From an uncultured Gammaproteobacteria bacterium (GTDB lineage Bacteria > Pseudomonadota > Gammaproteobacteria > Halothiobacillales > Halothiobacillaceae): DNA of 7,504 nt. Positions 1 to 5,549 of the stretch are shown here, one piece after another. Where the stretch lies: contig CALKWL010000369.1 of the NCBI GenBank assembly GCA_938004235.1, positions 1 through 7,504 on the forward strand, in the 5' to 3' direction. The notes under the pieces were generated by a model, which did no database searches, was not told where the DNA came from, and was given only the letters and a program-made list of their open reading frames with translations. Positions within the stretch are counted from its first letter, which is position 1; the number at the start of each line of letters is the position of its first letter. A program made the translations under genes and the position numbers.

Positions 1-46
1 AGATTGACTGACGTGACTGGAGTTCAGACGTGTGCTCTTCCGATCT
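1..46. other. Illumina TruSeq P7 adapter (contig-end artefact)
   Basis: Positions 13-46 are the exact reverse complement of the TruSeq index (P7) adapter, ending in the CTCTTCCGATCT core at 35-46. Positions 1-12 read on the minus strand as an 8-nt index (GTCAGTCA) followed by ATCT, the start of the P7 flow-cell sequence. This is synthetic DNA. An apparent plus-strand reading frame that starts here with residues MLFRS is adapter-derived and not a gene. Confidence 0.98.
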
Positions 47-68
47 CCATATCGTATTCAACGCTCAT
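47..68 (-). CDS. 5' end of an unidentified nif-operon gene, cut by contig end
   Basis: Only the first seven codons survive (M-S-V-E-Y-D-M) before the adapter begins. The ATG at 68-66 overlaps the TGA of the upstream ferredoxin gene by one base. It is preceded by a strong Shine-Dalgarno sequence (AAGGAGG, seven bases before the ATG) inside the end of the ferredoxin gene. The coupling and ribosome site support a real gene in the same operon. Seven residues are too few to name a family. Confidence 0.6.
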
Positions 69-391
69 CACCAGACCTCCTTCGGCGCAAGCAGGCGTTC
101 GACGGGACGATCAGCGAACAGATGCTCGTCAATGATCGACTTCACGTCCTCGGTCTGCACGCCGATGTACATGATGCCCTCAGGGTAGACCAGCACGCTT
201 GGCCCCTCGTGGCATGGGCCAAGACAGCCCGTATTGGTCAATGCAAAAGATGCCCAAAGATTGCGCGCCTGAAATTCGGCAGCAAAGGCGTTATAGACAT
301 TCATACTGCCATTTTCCTGGCACGAGCCGCGCGGGTGACCCGGCGGGCGTGCCTGGACGCAGACAAAGACGTGTTTTTTCGGACGAGGCAT
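68..391 (-). CDS. Thioredoxin-fold [2Fe-2S] ferredoxin (Shethna protein I type)
   Basis: This 107-residue protein has four cysteines at positions 11, 24, 56 and 60. That layout (C-x12-C, then C-x3-C in a GCLGPC context) is the one known for the thioredoxin-like [2Fe-2S] ferredoxin of Clostridium pasteurianum and its Azotobacter vinelandii homologue, Shethna protein I. Such proteins are soluble one-electron carriers often encoded beside nif genes. The A. vinelandii type has been linked to nitrogenase function, but its partner is not settled. The ATG at 391 is chosen over an in-frame TTG at 397 because AAGGAG lies seven bases before it and it starts two bases after the upstream stop. The gene overlaps the next one downstream at TGATG. 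A role in electron transfer with the neighbouring Fe-S protein is inference. Confidence 0.9.
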   Translation of the reverse strand: MPRPKKHVFVCVQARPPGHPRGSCQENGSMNVYNAFAAEFQARNLWASFALTNTGCLGPCHEGPSVLVYPEGIMYIGVQTEDVKSIIDEHLFADRPVERLLAPKEVW

Positions 392-393
392 AA

Positions 394-1818
394 TCAATCT
401 CCTTCAGGTCGTTGAATGGGTTGGGATTCAGATTCGGCCAGCGCCGCGCGCAGCAGGCTGACCACATGACGCGCCTCACGCGAAGCGCCGGCCTTGATCT
501 GCTGGCGGCAGGAAAAGCCATCGGCCAAAATCATCGCCTCAGGCGCGGCGCGTACGGCAGGCAGCAAGGCATCCTCGGCCATGCGCATGGAAACGGCGTG
601 GTGTTCGGCCTCGTAGCCGAAACTGCCCGCCATGCCGCAGCAGCTGGCCTCAACGAGCTCGACGCGCAGTTGCGGTACCAAACCAAGCAGCTTGCGCACC
701 GCTTTCATGCCGCCGAAGGCTTTTTGGTGGCAATGTCCATGCACCAGCACGCGCATATCCGGCATGGCGCGCAAGTCCAGCTTGAGCCGCTTGGCGGCCT
801 GTTCAGCCGCCATAAAATCTTCGATCAAAAAAACCTGCCTGGCCAGGCGTTCGACCTGCGCCTTGTCCAGCCCGAGCTGGCGGTACTCATCCTTCAGGCT
901 CAACAGGCAAGACGGCTCCAGACCAATGATCGGGCGACCAGCCTCGACATGCGGCAGCAGCGCGCTCAACATGCGCGCCGCCTCGGCCTGCGCCTGCGCG
1001 GTCATGCCCGCCGCCAGCCAGGTACGTCCGCAACACAGCGGACGCGCGGGTTGACGATCCGCCTCCGCGGGCTGCGCCACGATCACCCGGTATCCGGCGG
1101 CACACAGCACCGCAACGGCATCTTCGGCCACGCCGGGTTCGAAATAACGCGTCCAGGTATCCAGCAGCAAAACCACCTCGCGCCCATCCTGCGCCTCATA
1201 CGCGCCCGGCTGATCCTTAAAGGCGCGTGCGGCGGGCTGCGGCAGTTCGCGCGCCGCCGCAATACCCAACAGGCGCTCACCCAAGCGACGCACCCAGGGC
1301 AAACGATTGCGCAACCTCAGCGCCGCACCCAGCCCCGGCAATCCGTGCAACAGACGCGGCAGGGCGGCAATCATGCGCTCACGCAGCGGCACCCCATGGC
1401 GCGCGTTGCGTTGTGCCTGCGCTTCGATTTTCAGCGCCGACATATCCACCCCGTTCGGGCACTCGCGCTTGCAACCCTTGCAGGAGACACATAACTCCAG
1501 AGCGTCCAGCAAACGCGGATCATTGAACGGGTCGTCGCCCAGCTCGCCGTTGAGCGCGGCCTTCAGCGCCAGCACACGCGCATGGGTGGAATGCGCCGGA
1601 TCGTCGGTGACGCGAAAGCTCGGACACATCACCCCGCGCTCTTTACGCTGGCAGGCGCGATTGCCCATGCACAAGGCCACCGCGCGGGCGAAATCGCCGC
1701 CGCTTTTCGGAATGCCTGCGTAGGCATCGCCCTGACCGACCTGGGCATAAGCCGACCAGTCAAGGGCAGTGCGCCATTCGCTCGCCTCATGGCGTGCGCT
1801 CACTGGCGAGTCGTTCAT
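394..1818 (-). CDS. Stand-alone (Fe-S)/CCG-domain oxidoreductase subunit (GlpC/GlcF-like)
   Basis: The 474-residue product resembles the C-terminal electron-transfer half of YdiJ/D-2-hydroxyacid dehydrogenase-type flavoproteins, but has no FAD domain of its own. A ferredoxin-like region holds C50-x5-C56-x8-C65-P and then a classic C110-x2-C113-x2-C116-x3-C120-P motif, suggesting two [4Fe-4S] clusters. Two cysteine-rich CCG domains follow, with C262-C263-G and C304 in the first and C363, C393-C394-G and C437 in the second. The second domain's usual CxxC ends as C-R-Q-Q. GlpC and GlcF relatives pass electrons from a flavoprotein partner to quinone or another acceptor; no flavoprotein partner is visible here. 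ATG 1818 overlaps the globin stop (TGATG); a GTG at 1821 would give a 4-nt overlap instead. Its place in a nif operon suggests redox supply or protection, but the substrate is unknown. Confidence 0.88.
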   Translation of the reverse strand: MNDSPVSARHEASEWRTALDWSAYAQVGQGDAYAGIPKSGGDFARAVALCMGNRACQRKERGVMCPSFRVTDDPAHSTHARVLALKAALNGELGDDPFNDPRLLDALELCVSCKGCKRECPNGVDMSALKIEAQAQRNARHGVPLRERMIAALPRLLHGLPGLGAALRLRNRLPWVRRLGERLLGIAAARELPQPAARAFKDQPGAYEAQDGREVVLLLDTWTRYFEPGVAEDAVAVLCAAGYRVIVAQPAEADRQPARPLCCGRTWLAAGMTAQAQAEAARMLSALLPHVEAGRPIIGLEPSCLLSLKDEYRQLGLDKAQVERLARQVFLIEDFMAAEQAAKRLKLDLRAMPDMRVLVHGHCHQKAFGGMKAVRKLLGLVPQLRVELVEASCCGMAGSFGYEAEHHAVSMRMAEDALLPAVRAAPEAMILADGFSCRQQIKAGASREARHVVSLLRAALAESESQPIQRPEGD

Positions 1819-2363
1819 CACGCCGCGCGCAGGCCAATCAGGTTTTCGATCAGCGACGGACGCATCCCGGTAGCCTCCGAAAGACGCAGCAAACGCTCAT
1901 CTTCGTAGGCCTTGTCAATCAGCATCTGGCATAGATCCAGCAGGCGAAGCAGCGCCGACAGCCCGCGTTGCACCCGCTCGGCCTCATCCGGCGTCATGGC
2001 CTGTTCGGTCAACACGCGCGGCAACTCGGAGCGCAAAAAACTCATGCTGGCCGAAACGAACAGCGGTGGAATCTTCGCCTGCACATGCACGCGGCCAATA
2101 TGCCGTTGACGCTCCCAAAACGCCTCGTCGTACACCCCGCCCACCAGATCGGTCATCCAGTTGCGATGCGTATCTTTTAAACGCTCCAGCTTGCCTTCGA
2201 TATGCTTCGCCACTTCCGGGCGGCTGAGCAGACGCGCATAAAAGGCCTCGTTGACCCCCGGGATCTTTTCGCGCACCTGCGGCGCCAGTGCGACAAGATC
2301 AAGCTCATCCTGTGACGTAAACCCGCCGATGTGATGAAAAACATCAAGATCATTGCTCGCCAT
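1818..2363 (-). CDS. Protoglobin-domain heme protein (globin-coupled-sensor-type globin)
   Basis: The 181-residue protein is mainly a protoglobin/globin-coupled-sensor domain, the heme-binding fold of GCS oxygen sensors and archaeal protoglobins. The key stretch is RQRHIGRVHVQ, where H93 is the expected proximal heme ligand, followed by the typical IPP and aromatic/small-residue helix. No methyl-accepting, GGDEF or other output domain follows; the protein ends about 30 residues after the globin core with a short helical tail. It may therefore bind or detoxify O2 or NO, or signal through a partner, rather than act as a one-piece sensor. ATG 2363 is preferred over an upstream in-frame start at 2417 because AGGGG lies just before it and the longer version would run into nifM. 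It lies 23 nt after nifM and couples to the Fe-S gene by TGATG. Confidence 0.87.
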   Translation of the reverse strand: MASNDLDVFHHIGGFTSQDELDLVALAPQVREKIPGVNEAFYARLLSRPEVAKHIEGKLERLKDTHRNWMTDLVGGVYDEAFWERQRHIGRVHVQAKIPPLFVSASMSFLRSELPRVLTEQAMTPDEAERVQRGLSALLRLLDLCQMLIDKAYEDERLLRLSEATGMRPSLIENLIGLRAA

Positions 2364-2386
2364 GATAATTCCCCTTTCGATTAACC

Positions 2387-3223
2387 CTAATTCGCAGCGC
2401 AAGATTGCGCCGCACATTGCTCCAGCCAGGCGCGTTGCTTCTGCTGAACCTGTTTGTCATGCAAATGCTCACGAATGCGCGGCGCGGCCTGCGCCAGACT
2501 TTCGCGTTGTTCGGAAAAAATCGCCTCGCAGCGCAACAGATGAAAACCCAGCGGCGATTCGACCACATCCGAGGTCTCCCCCACCCGCAGCGCAAACAGA
2601 ACCGCCTCAAGCTCAGGGTAGAGCTGGCCGCGCCGCAGCACGCCCAACATTCCGCCCTGCATCGCAGTCGGGCATTCCGAGTAGCGTTGCGCGACATCTT
2701 CAAAACTGCGCGTCGCCAATTCGCCAGCCGCCTGCTGGATACGCTGCAAAGCGGGATGACGCCGATTTTCCGCAAAATCCTCATTAATCGTGACCAGAAC
2801 ATGGCGTGCGCGCCGCCGCTCCGGATTGATGAAACGCTCGCTGTTGAGACGGTAAAACAGCTCGACATCCAGCTCACTGACCGCATCGACCTCGGCGCCG
2901 ATACGCTCCAGCACGCTATCGACCGCCAGTTGCCGCTGTAAGCCCTGCCTGAGACTCGCGTCATCCAACCCGACCTGGGCAAGCGCTGCATGAAAAGTCG
3001 CCGCATCCTCATAACGCTCGCGCAGCTCGTTCAGCGCACGCGCAAGTGTGGCCTCCGGAACACATACCGCGCGCCCCTCCGGGCTCGACAGCACCAGGCT
3101 CTCAATCTCCAGCCGCCGTCGGGTCACGGCATCCACCCGACGACGCTGGGCGTCATCCAGTGCATCAGGCGTGCTGCCAAAAAGTTGCTGCGCCACCTGA
3201 AACTCACAATAGGACAGACTCAT
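2387..3223 (-). CDS. nifM: NifM, putative peptidyl-prolyl cis-trans isomerase
   Basis: The 278-residue protein has an N-terminal helical region (about 1-130) and a parvulin/PpiC-type domain (about 138-233) with the RARHVLV strand, a GGMLG turn, GQLYPELEAVLFAL and the closing SPLGFHLLRCE. NifM is required in Azotobacter and Klebsiella for a stable, active nitrogenase Fe protein (NifH), and is thought to isomerise a proline peptide bond in it. The length fits the family. The ATG overlaps the nifZ stop by four bases (ATGA), and a strong AAGGAGG lies upstream in the end of nifZ. The last residues include two cysteines (C270 and C275). The order nifW-nifZ-nifM matches Azotobacter vinelandii. Confidence 0.93.
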   Translation of the reverse strand: MSLSYCEFQVAQQLFGSTPDALDDAQRRRVDAVTRRRLEIESLVLSSPEGRAVCVPEATLARALNELRERYEDAATFHAALAQVGLDDASLRQGLQRQLAVDSVLERIGAEVDAVSELDVELFYRLNSERFINPERRRARHVLVTINEDFAENRRHPALQRIQQAAGELATRSFEDVAQRYSECPTAMQGGMLGVLRRGQLYPELEAVLFALRVGETSDVVESPLGFHLLRCEAIFSEQRESLAQAAPRIREHLHDKQVQQKQRAWLEQCAAQSCAAN

Positions 3224-3705
3224 TCCCCGCCCTCCTTACCGGATGCGCTCGGCGCTTCACCCTCGCCCAGGGGCTCCAACAGCGCTTCGGGCACCTGCAA
3301 AACTTCGCCGGGGAAGATCATGTGATAGATCACGCGCCCCTCGCCCGCCGCGTCACGGATCACCCGCAACACCTCGCCCACCGTGCCCGCGGGCACACGT
3401 ATCTCGCCACCCACCGCCAGACTCAGCCGCGTGCGCACTTTCTCGCGCGCCTCGAAACGGCTCGGGCTCCACGGCTCATCCGCCCCTATCAGTTCTTCTT
3501 CACGGCAACCGACCTTGCGCCCCTGATCGAGAAAATGCACGGTGTAGATGATCTGATCCTGCAAAAACGTGCCAATGTCGAGCACATGGCCGACACTTCC
3601 CCGGCGCACCAGCAGCTCGCCCACGGCCATATTGGGATAGGTGCCGTCATTACGCACATTGCGGATCACCCGCACCGCATCGCCAAAATCAAAACGTGAG
3701 CGCAT
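3220..3705 (-). CDS. nifZ: NifZ, MoFe protein maturation factor
   Basis: The 161-residue product begins FDFGDAVRVIRNVRNDGTYPN, a strong NifZ signature. NifZ helps form the second P-cluster of the MoFe protein during its maturation in Azotobacter. Two similar SH3-like stretches are visible: residues 35-73 (RRGSVGHVLDIG...IIYTVHFL) and 104-145 (VPAGTVGEVLRVI...RVIYHMIF), so the protein looks like an internal duplication. The C-terminal tail is rich in Gly, Glu and Ser. ATG 3705 starts 12 bases after the nifW stop and gives the normal N-terminus; an in-frame GTG at 3735 would overlap nifW and is not favoured. The ribosome site is weak, consistent with coupling to nifW. The stop overlaps the nifM start. 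Confidence 0.93.
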   Translation of the reverse strand: MRSRFDFGDAVRVIRNVRNDGTYPNMAVGELLVRRGSVGHVLDIGTFLQDQIIYTVHFLDQGRKVGCREEELIGADEPWSPSRFEAREKVRTRLSLAVGGEIRVPAGTVGEVLRVIRDAAGEGRVIYHMIFPGEVLQVPEALLEPLGEGEAPSASGKEGGE

Positions 3706-3715
3706 GGCAGGGTAC

Positions 3716-4030
3716 TCAGAGGCTGAACGGCACAAACGTGGTTTGCGGCTCGTGCATGTGGAACACCTTGAACACCTTTTCGGTCAACGCGTCCGAATCA
3801 ACGAAGTCCTGATAAGCGCGCACCAGCAAAGCACGGTAGGCCATAAAGCGCGTCTCGCCGCCATCCGGCAGGGCGGCGCTCGCCTGATTCAGGTAGGTGT
3901 GAAAACGTTGCAGAATGTGCAAGCGGTTGACCTGCACCACACGCTCGTCGTAATCAATCTCGAAAAAATCGAGAAATTCCTCGGCAGAAGACAGCTCTTC
4001 CAGAAGATCATCAAGTTCGCTCTCGGTCAT
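3716..4030 (-). CDS. nifW: NifW, nitrogenase stabilising/protective protein
   Basis: The 104-residue acidic protein matches NifW: an N-terminal acidic helix (ESELDDLLEELSSAEEFLDFFEI), the VNRLHILQRFHTYL helix and the C-terminal VFKVFHMHEPQTTFVPFSL. NifW interacts with the MoFe protein and is associated with its maturation and protection from oxygen; the exact mechanism is unsettled. ATG 4030 is chosen because GGAGGAG stands about eight bases upstream; an earlier start at 4048 would only add a few residues lacking family similarity. It is the first gene after the 220-nt hairpin-filled gap. No separate sigma-54 promoter or NifA site is visible in that gap, so its transcription probably depends on readthrough from the nifV promoter. 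Confidence 0.93.
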   Translation of the reverse strand: MTESELDDLLEELSSAEEFLDFFEIDYDERVVQVNRLHILQRFHTYLNQASAALPDGGETRFMAYRALLVRAYQDFVDSDALTEKVFKVFHMHEPQTTFVPFSL

Positions 4031-4081
4031 GTTCAGGCTCCTCCACACGGTTCAAGACAGTCCGACCACCAGGGTCGGGTC

Positions 4082-4106
4082 AACAGGCCGTTTTCAACGG
4101 CCTGTT
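4082..4106 (-). terminator. Hairpin 1 of the chain, possible attenuator
   Basis: The arms 4082-4092 and 4096-4106 are an 11-bp perfect inverted repeat with a 3-nt loop. It is the hairpin nearest the nifW start (about 50 nt upstream of its ATG) and the last one transcribed before nifW. No clean U-run follows on the minus strand, so it is not a textbook rho-independent terminator. A diverged relative of half of it lies at 6915-6935. Confidence 0.4.
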
Positions 4107-4123
4107 AAGGCGAGTTAAGGCGA
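4104..4123 (+). repeat. Tandem 10-bp direct repeat
   Basis: GTTAAGGCGA occurs twice in direct succession (4104-4113 and 4114-4123), bridging the first and second hairpins of the chain. Two exact copies suggest slippage or duplication during assembly of the repeat array. Confidence 0.8.
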
Positions 4124-4205
4124 GGCATGGAGCCTCGCCCGCGAATCAAATACCTGTGTATTTGATTCGTCGTCGCCGCGCACGGACATGTGCCGGGCGC
4201 GGCGG

Positions 4206-4241
4206 GTTGAAAAAGGGCAGGACAGCCCTTTTTCAACATCC
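4206..4241 (-). repeat. 36-nt dispersed repeat, copy 1 (hairpin, possible terminator)
   Basis: Read on the minus strand, this 36-nt unit matches 7144-7179 on the plus strand at 34 of 36 positions. It forms a 13-bp perfect stem (4206-4218 with 4225-4237) around a 6-nt loop. It begins ten bases after the stop of the TPR-like gene, where a terminator would be expected, and its 3' arm on the minus strand contains TTTTT. The U-run lies within the stem rather than after it, so termination would be partial at best. Two intergenic copies in opposite orientation suggest a repeat family in this genome. Confidence 0.85.
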
Positions 4242-4250
4242 GTCAACCAA

Positions 4251-4748
4251 TCAATACAGCGCCAGACGCGCCGTATCCAGCAAGGCTCCCGCTCCCAGCC
4301 GATCCAGCGGATCAAGACGACTCAAATGTTCCAATACAGCACAACCCTGTTCGGTGCGCCCTAAGCGCAAATCCAGATAACCCAGCGCCTTGAGTGTCAT
4401 CAGATGGAAGCGCAACAGAGTCATTCCCGTCCCTGCACGCTGTTGCGCGACCTGCTCCAGCGTGAGCTCGCGCCAGTCGGCGGGCCAACCCAGACGTGCC
4501 GCGCTGACACTCAGTGCGCGCAAGGCAACGGTGCGCGCATCATCAAGACGATGGCGATAAAAATGATTGCGGTAAAGCGCAACGAGCACCGCCAAAGACT
4601 CCGGCGCCAACGCCTCGGCGCGCGCCAAGGGGGCATCCGCCGCACCTTCGGCGTAGGCGTTTGCCGCGGCTTCGAGCAGCTCCCAAACCTCGAACGGCAA
4701 GGGATCGTCGTAGTACAACGGCTGGGCATCGAAATCGAGCAAATCCAT
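4251..4748 (-). CDS. TPR-like protein of unknown function in the nif operon
   Basis: The 165-residue, almost wholly alpha-helical protein starts MDLLDFDAQPLYYDDPLPFEVWELLEAA. Regularly spaced Ala, Leu and Tyr positions at about 51-82 (LYRNHFYRHRLDDARTVALRAL) and 118-150 (LKALGYLDLRLGRTEQGCAVLEHLSRLDPLD) fit degenerate tetratricopeptide helical pairs, which usually mediate protein-protein contacts. There is no signal peptide or membrane segment and only one cysteine (C136). ATG 4748 overlaps the cysE stop (TAATG), so the two are probably translationally coupled. The context suggests a scaffold or chaperone-like role in nitrogenase or cysteine/Fe-S supply, but the sequence alone does not show it. 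Confidence 0.75.
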   Translation of the reverse strand: MDLLDFDAQPLYYDDPLPFEVWELLEAAANAYAEGAADAPLARAEALAPESLAVLVALYRNHFYRHRLDDARTVALRALSVSAARLGWPADWRELTLEQVAQQRAGTGMTLLRFHLMTLKALGYLDLRLGRTEQGCAVLEHLSRLDPLDRLGAGALLDTARLALY

Positions 4749-5548
4749 TACACGGCCTCCTTGTCGGACTTCGATGGCTTGAGGCTGGGCGCATTGATAT
4801 TGTCCACAGCGCACTCGCCCTGCCCATCGCACACCCCGCAGGGCACATCAAACGGGTCAAGACCCGCCGCCTGCAAACGCGACTCCAGGGCTTTCACCCG
4901 ATCAAGCAGACAGGAAAGCGCCTTGCCGACCGGGTCGGGAATCAGATGATGGTCAAGATTGATGCCGTCCGGCGACGCGCTTTCGCGCTCGGTGCGCACC
5001 ACGCGCCCCGGAATACCGATCACCGTGCGGTCGGCGGGCACATCCTTGACCACCACCGAATTGGCGCCGACGCGCACCCGCGCGCCGAGCAGAATGGGGC
5101 CGAGAATCTTCGCCCCCGCGCCGACCAGTACGCCGTCACCAAGCTGCGGATGACGCCGTCCCTTGCGCCAACTGGTGCCGCCCAAGGTCACGCCGTGATA
5201 CAGGGTGACATCGTCGCCAAGCACGGCGGTTTCGCCGATCACCACACCTGCGCCGTGATCGATAAACAGGCGGCGTCCGATAAGCGCGCCGGGATGAATG
5301 TCGATATTGGTCATGAAACGGGTCAATGAACCAAGCATCCGCGCCGGGAAACGCCAGCCGCGCCGCCACATCCCGTGCGCCAGGCGATGCAGCATGACCG
5401 CATGAACCCCGGGATAGGTCAGCAGCACCTCGATGCGCGTGCGCGCCGCCGGATCACGGGCGAACACGCACTCCACATCCTCGCGCAAAATCGCCCACAG
5501 CCCGCTGCGCGCTGGGGAAACGGCTGTTTTCATGACTTCGCCGTCCAT
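4748..5548 (-). CDS. cysE: Serine O-acetyltransferase CysE (nif-associated)
   Basis: The enzyme acetylates L-serine with acetyl-CoA to O-acetylserine, the cysteine precursor. The N-terminal helical part (about 17-75, LREDVECVFARDPAAR...YPGVHAVMLHRLAH) is followed by the left-handed beta-helix hexapeptide repeats (about 82-185). The expected catalytic residues are present: D83 in DIHPGA, H98 in DHGAG and H133 in RRHPQ, with the same spacing as E. coli D143, H158 and H193. A C-terminal extension carries C237-x2-C240-x5-C246. At 266 residues (ATG 5548) it starts one base after the nifV stop; an in-frame ATG at 5533 (261 residues) is also possible. As with cysE1 beside nifV in Azotobacter, it probably boosts cysteine supply for Fe-S cluster synthesis during nitrogen fixation. 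Confidence 0.94.
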   Translation of the reverse strand: MDGEVMKTAVSPARSGLWAILREDVECVFARDPAARTRIEVLLTYPGVHAVMLHRLAHGMWRRGWRFPARMLGSLTRFMTNIDIHPGALIGRRLFIDHGAGVVIGETAVLGDDVTLYHGVTLGGTSWRKGRRHPQLGDGVLVGAGAKILGPILLGARVRVGANSVVVKDVPADRTVIGIPGRVVRTERESASPDGINLDHHLIPDPVGKALSCLLDRVKALESRLQAAGLDPFDVPCGVCDGQGECAVDNINAPSLKPSKSDKEAV

Positions 5549-5549
5549 T

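Larger units (their letters stand above)
4082..4237. repeat. Chain of five adjacent inverted repeats in an intra-operon gap
   Basis: Between nifW and the TPR-like gene lie five hairpins almost end to end: 4082-4106 (11-bp arms), 4119-4139 (8-bp arms), 4142-4169 (12-bp arms), 4174-4204 (8-bp outer arms) and 4206-4237 (13-bp arms). All stated arms are perfect. The gaps between the last four are only one to four bases. No reading frame in this stretch looks coding. The chain would appear in the mRNA between two gene groups and could act as an attenuator, an RNase processing site or a 3' stabiliser. Equally, it could be a selfish intergenic repeat element of the REP/MITE kind. Confidence 0.85.

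Noticed and set aside
32..415. Plus-strand frame of 127 codons starting MLFRS
   Set aside because: It begins in adapter sequence and then runs antisense to the ferredoxin gene.
412..1494. Long plus-strand frame of 360 codons
   Set aside because: It is antisense to the Fe-S protein gene, with low-complexity Arg/Gln/His-rich composition typical of shadows in GC-rich DNA; the minus strand carries clear Fe-S motifs.
2350..3012. Minus-strand frame of 220 codons overlapping nifM
   Set aside because: It is rich in Arg, Cys and Trp, overlaps nifM in another frame and shows no family features.
4174..4204. Possible sigma-54 promoter before nifW (CGGCAC on the minus strand)
   Set aside because: The -24-like box has a mismatch and the -12 GC is off by one base; the similarity is explained by the GC-rich hairpin.
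4082..4237. CRISPR-like array
   Set aside because: The units are different inverted repeats, with no direct repeats of constant length and no spacers.
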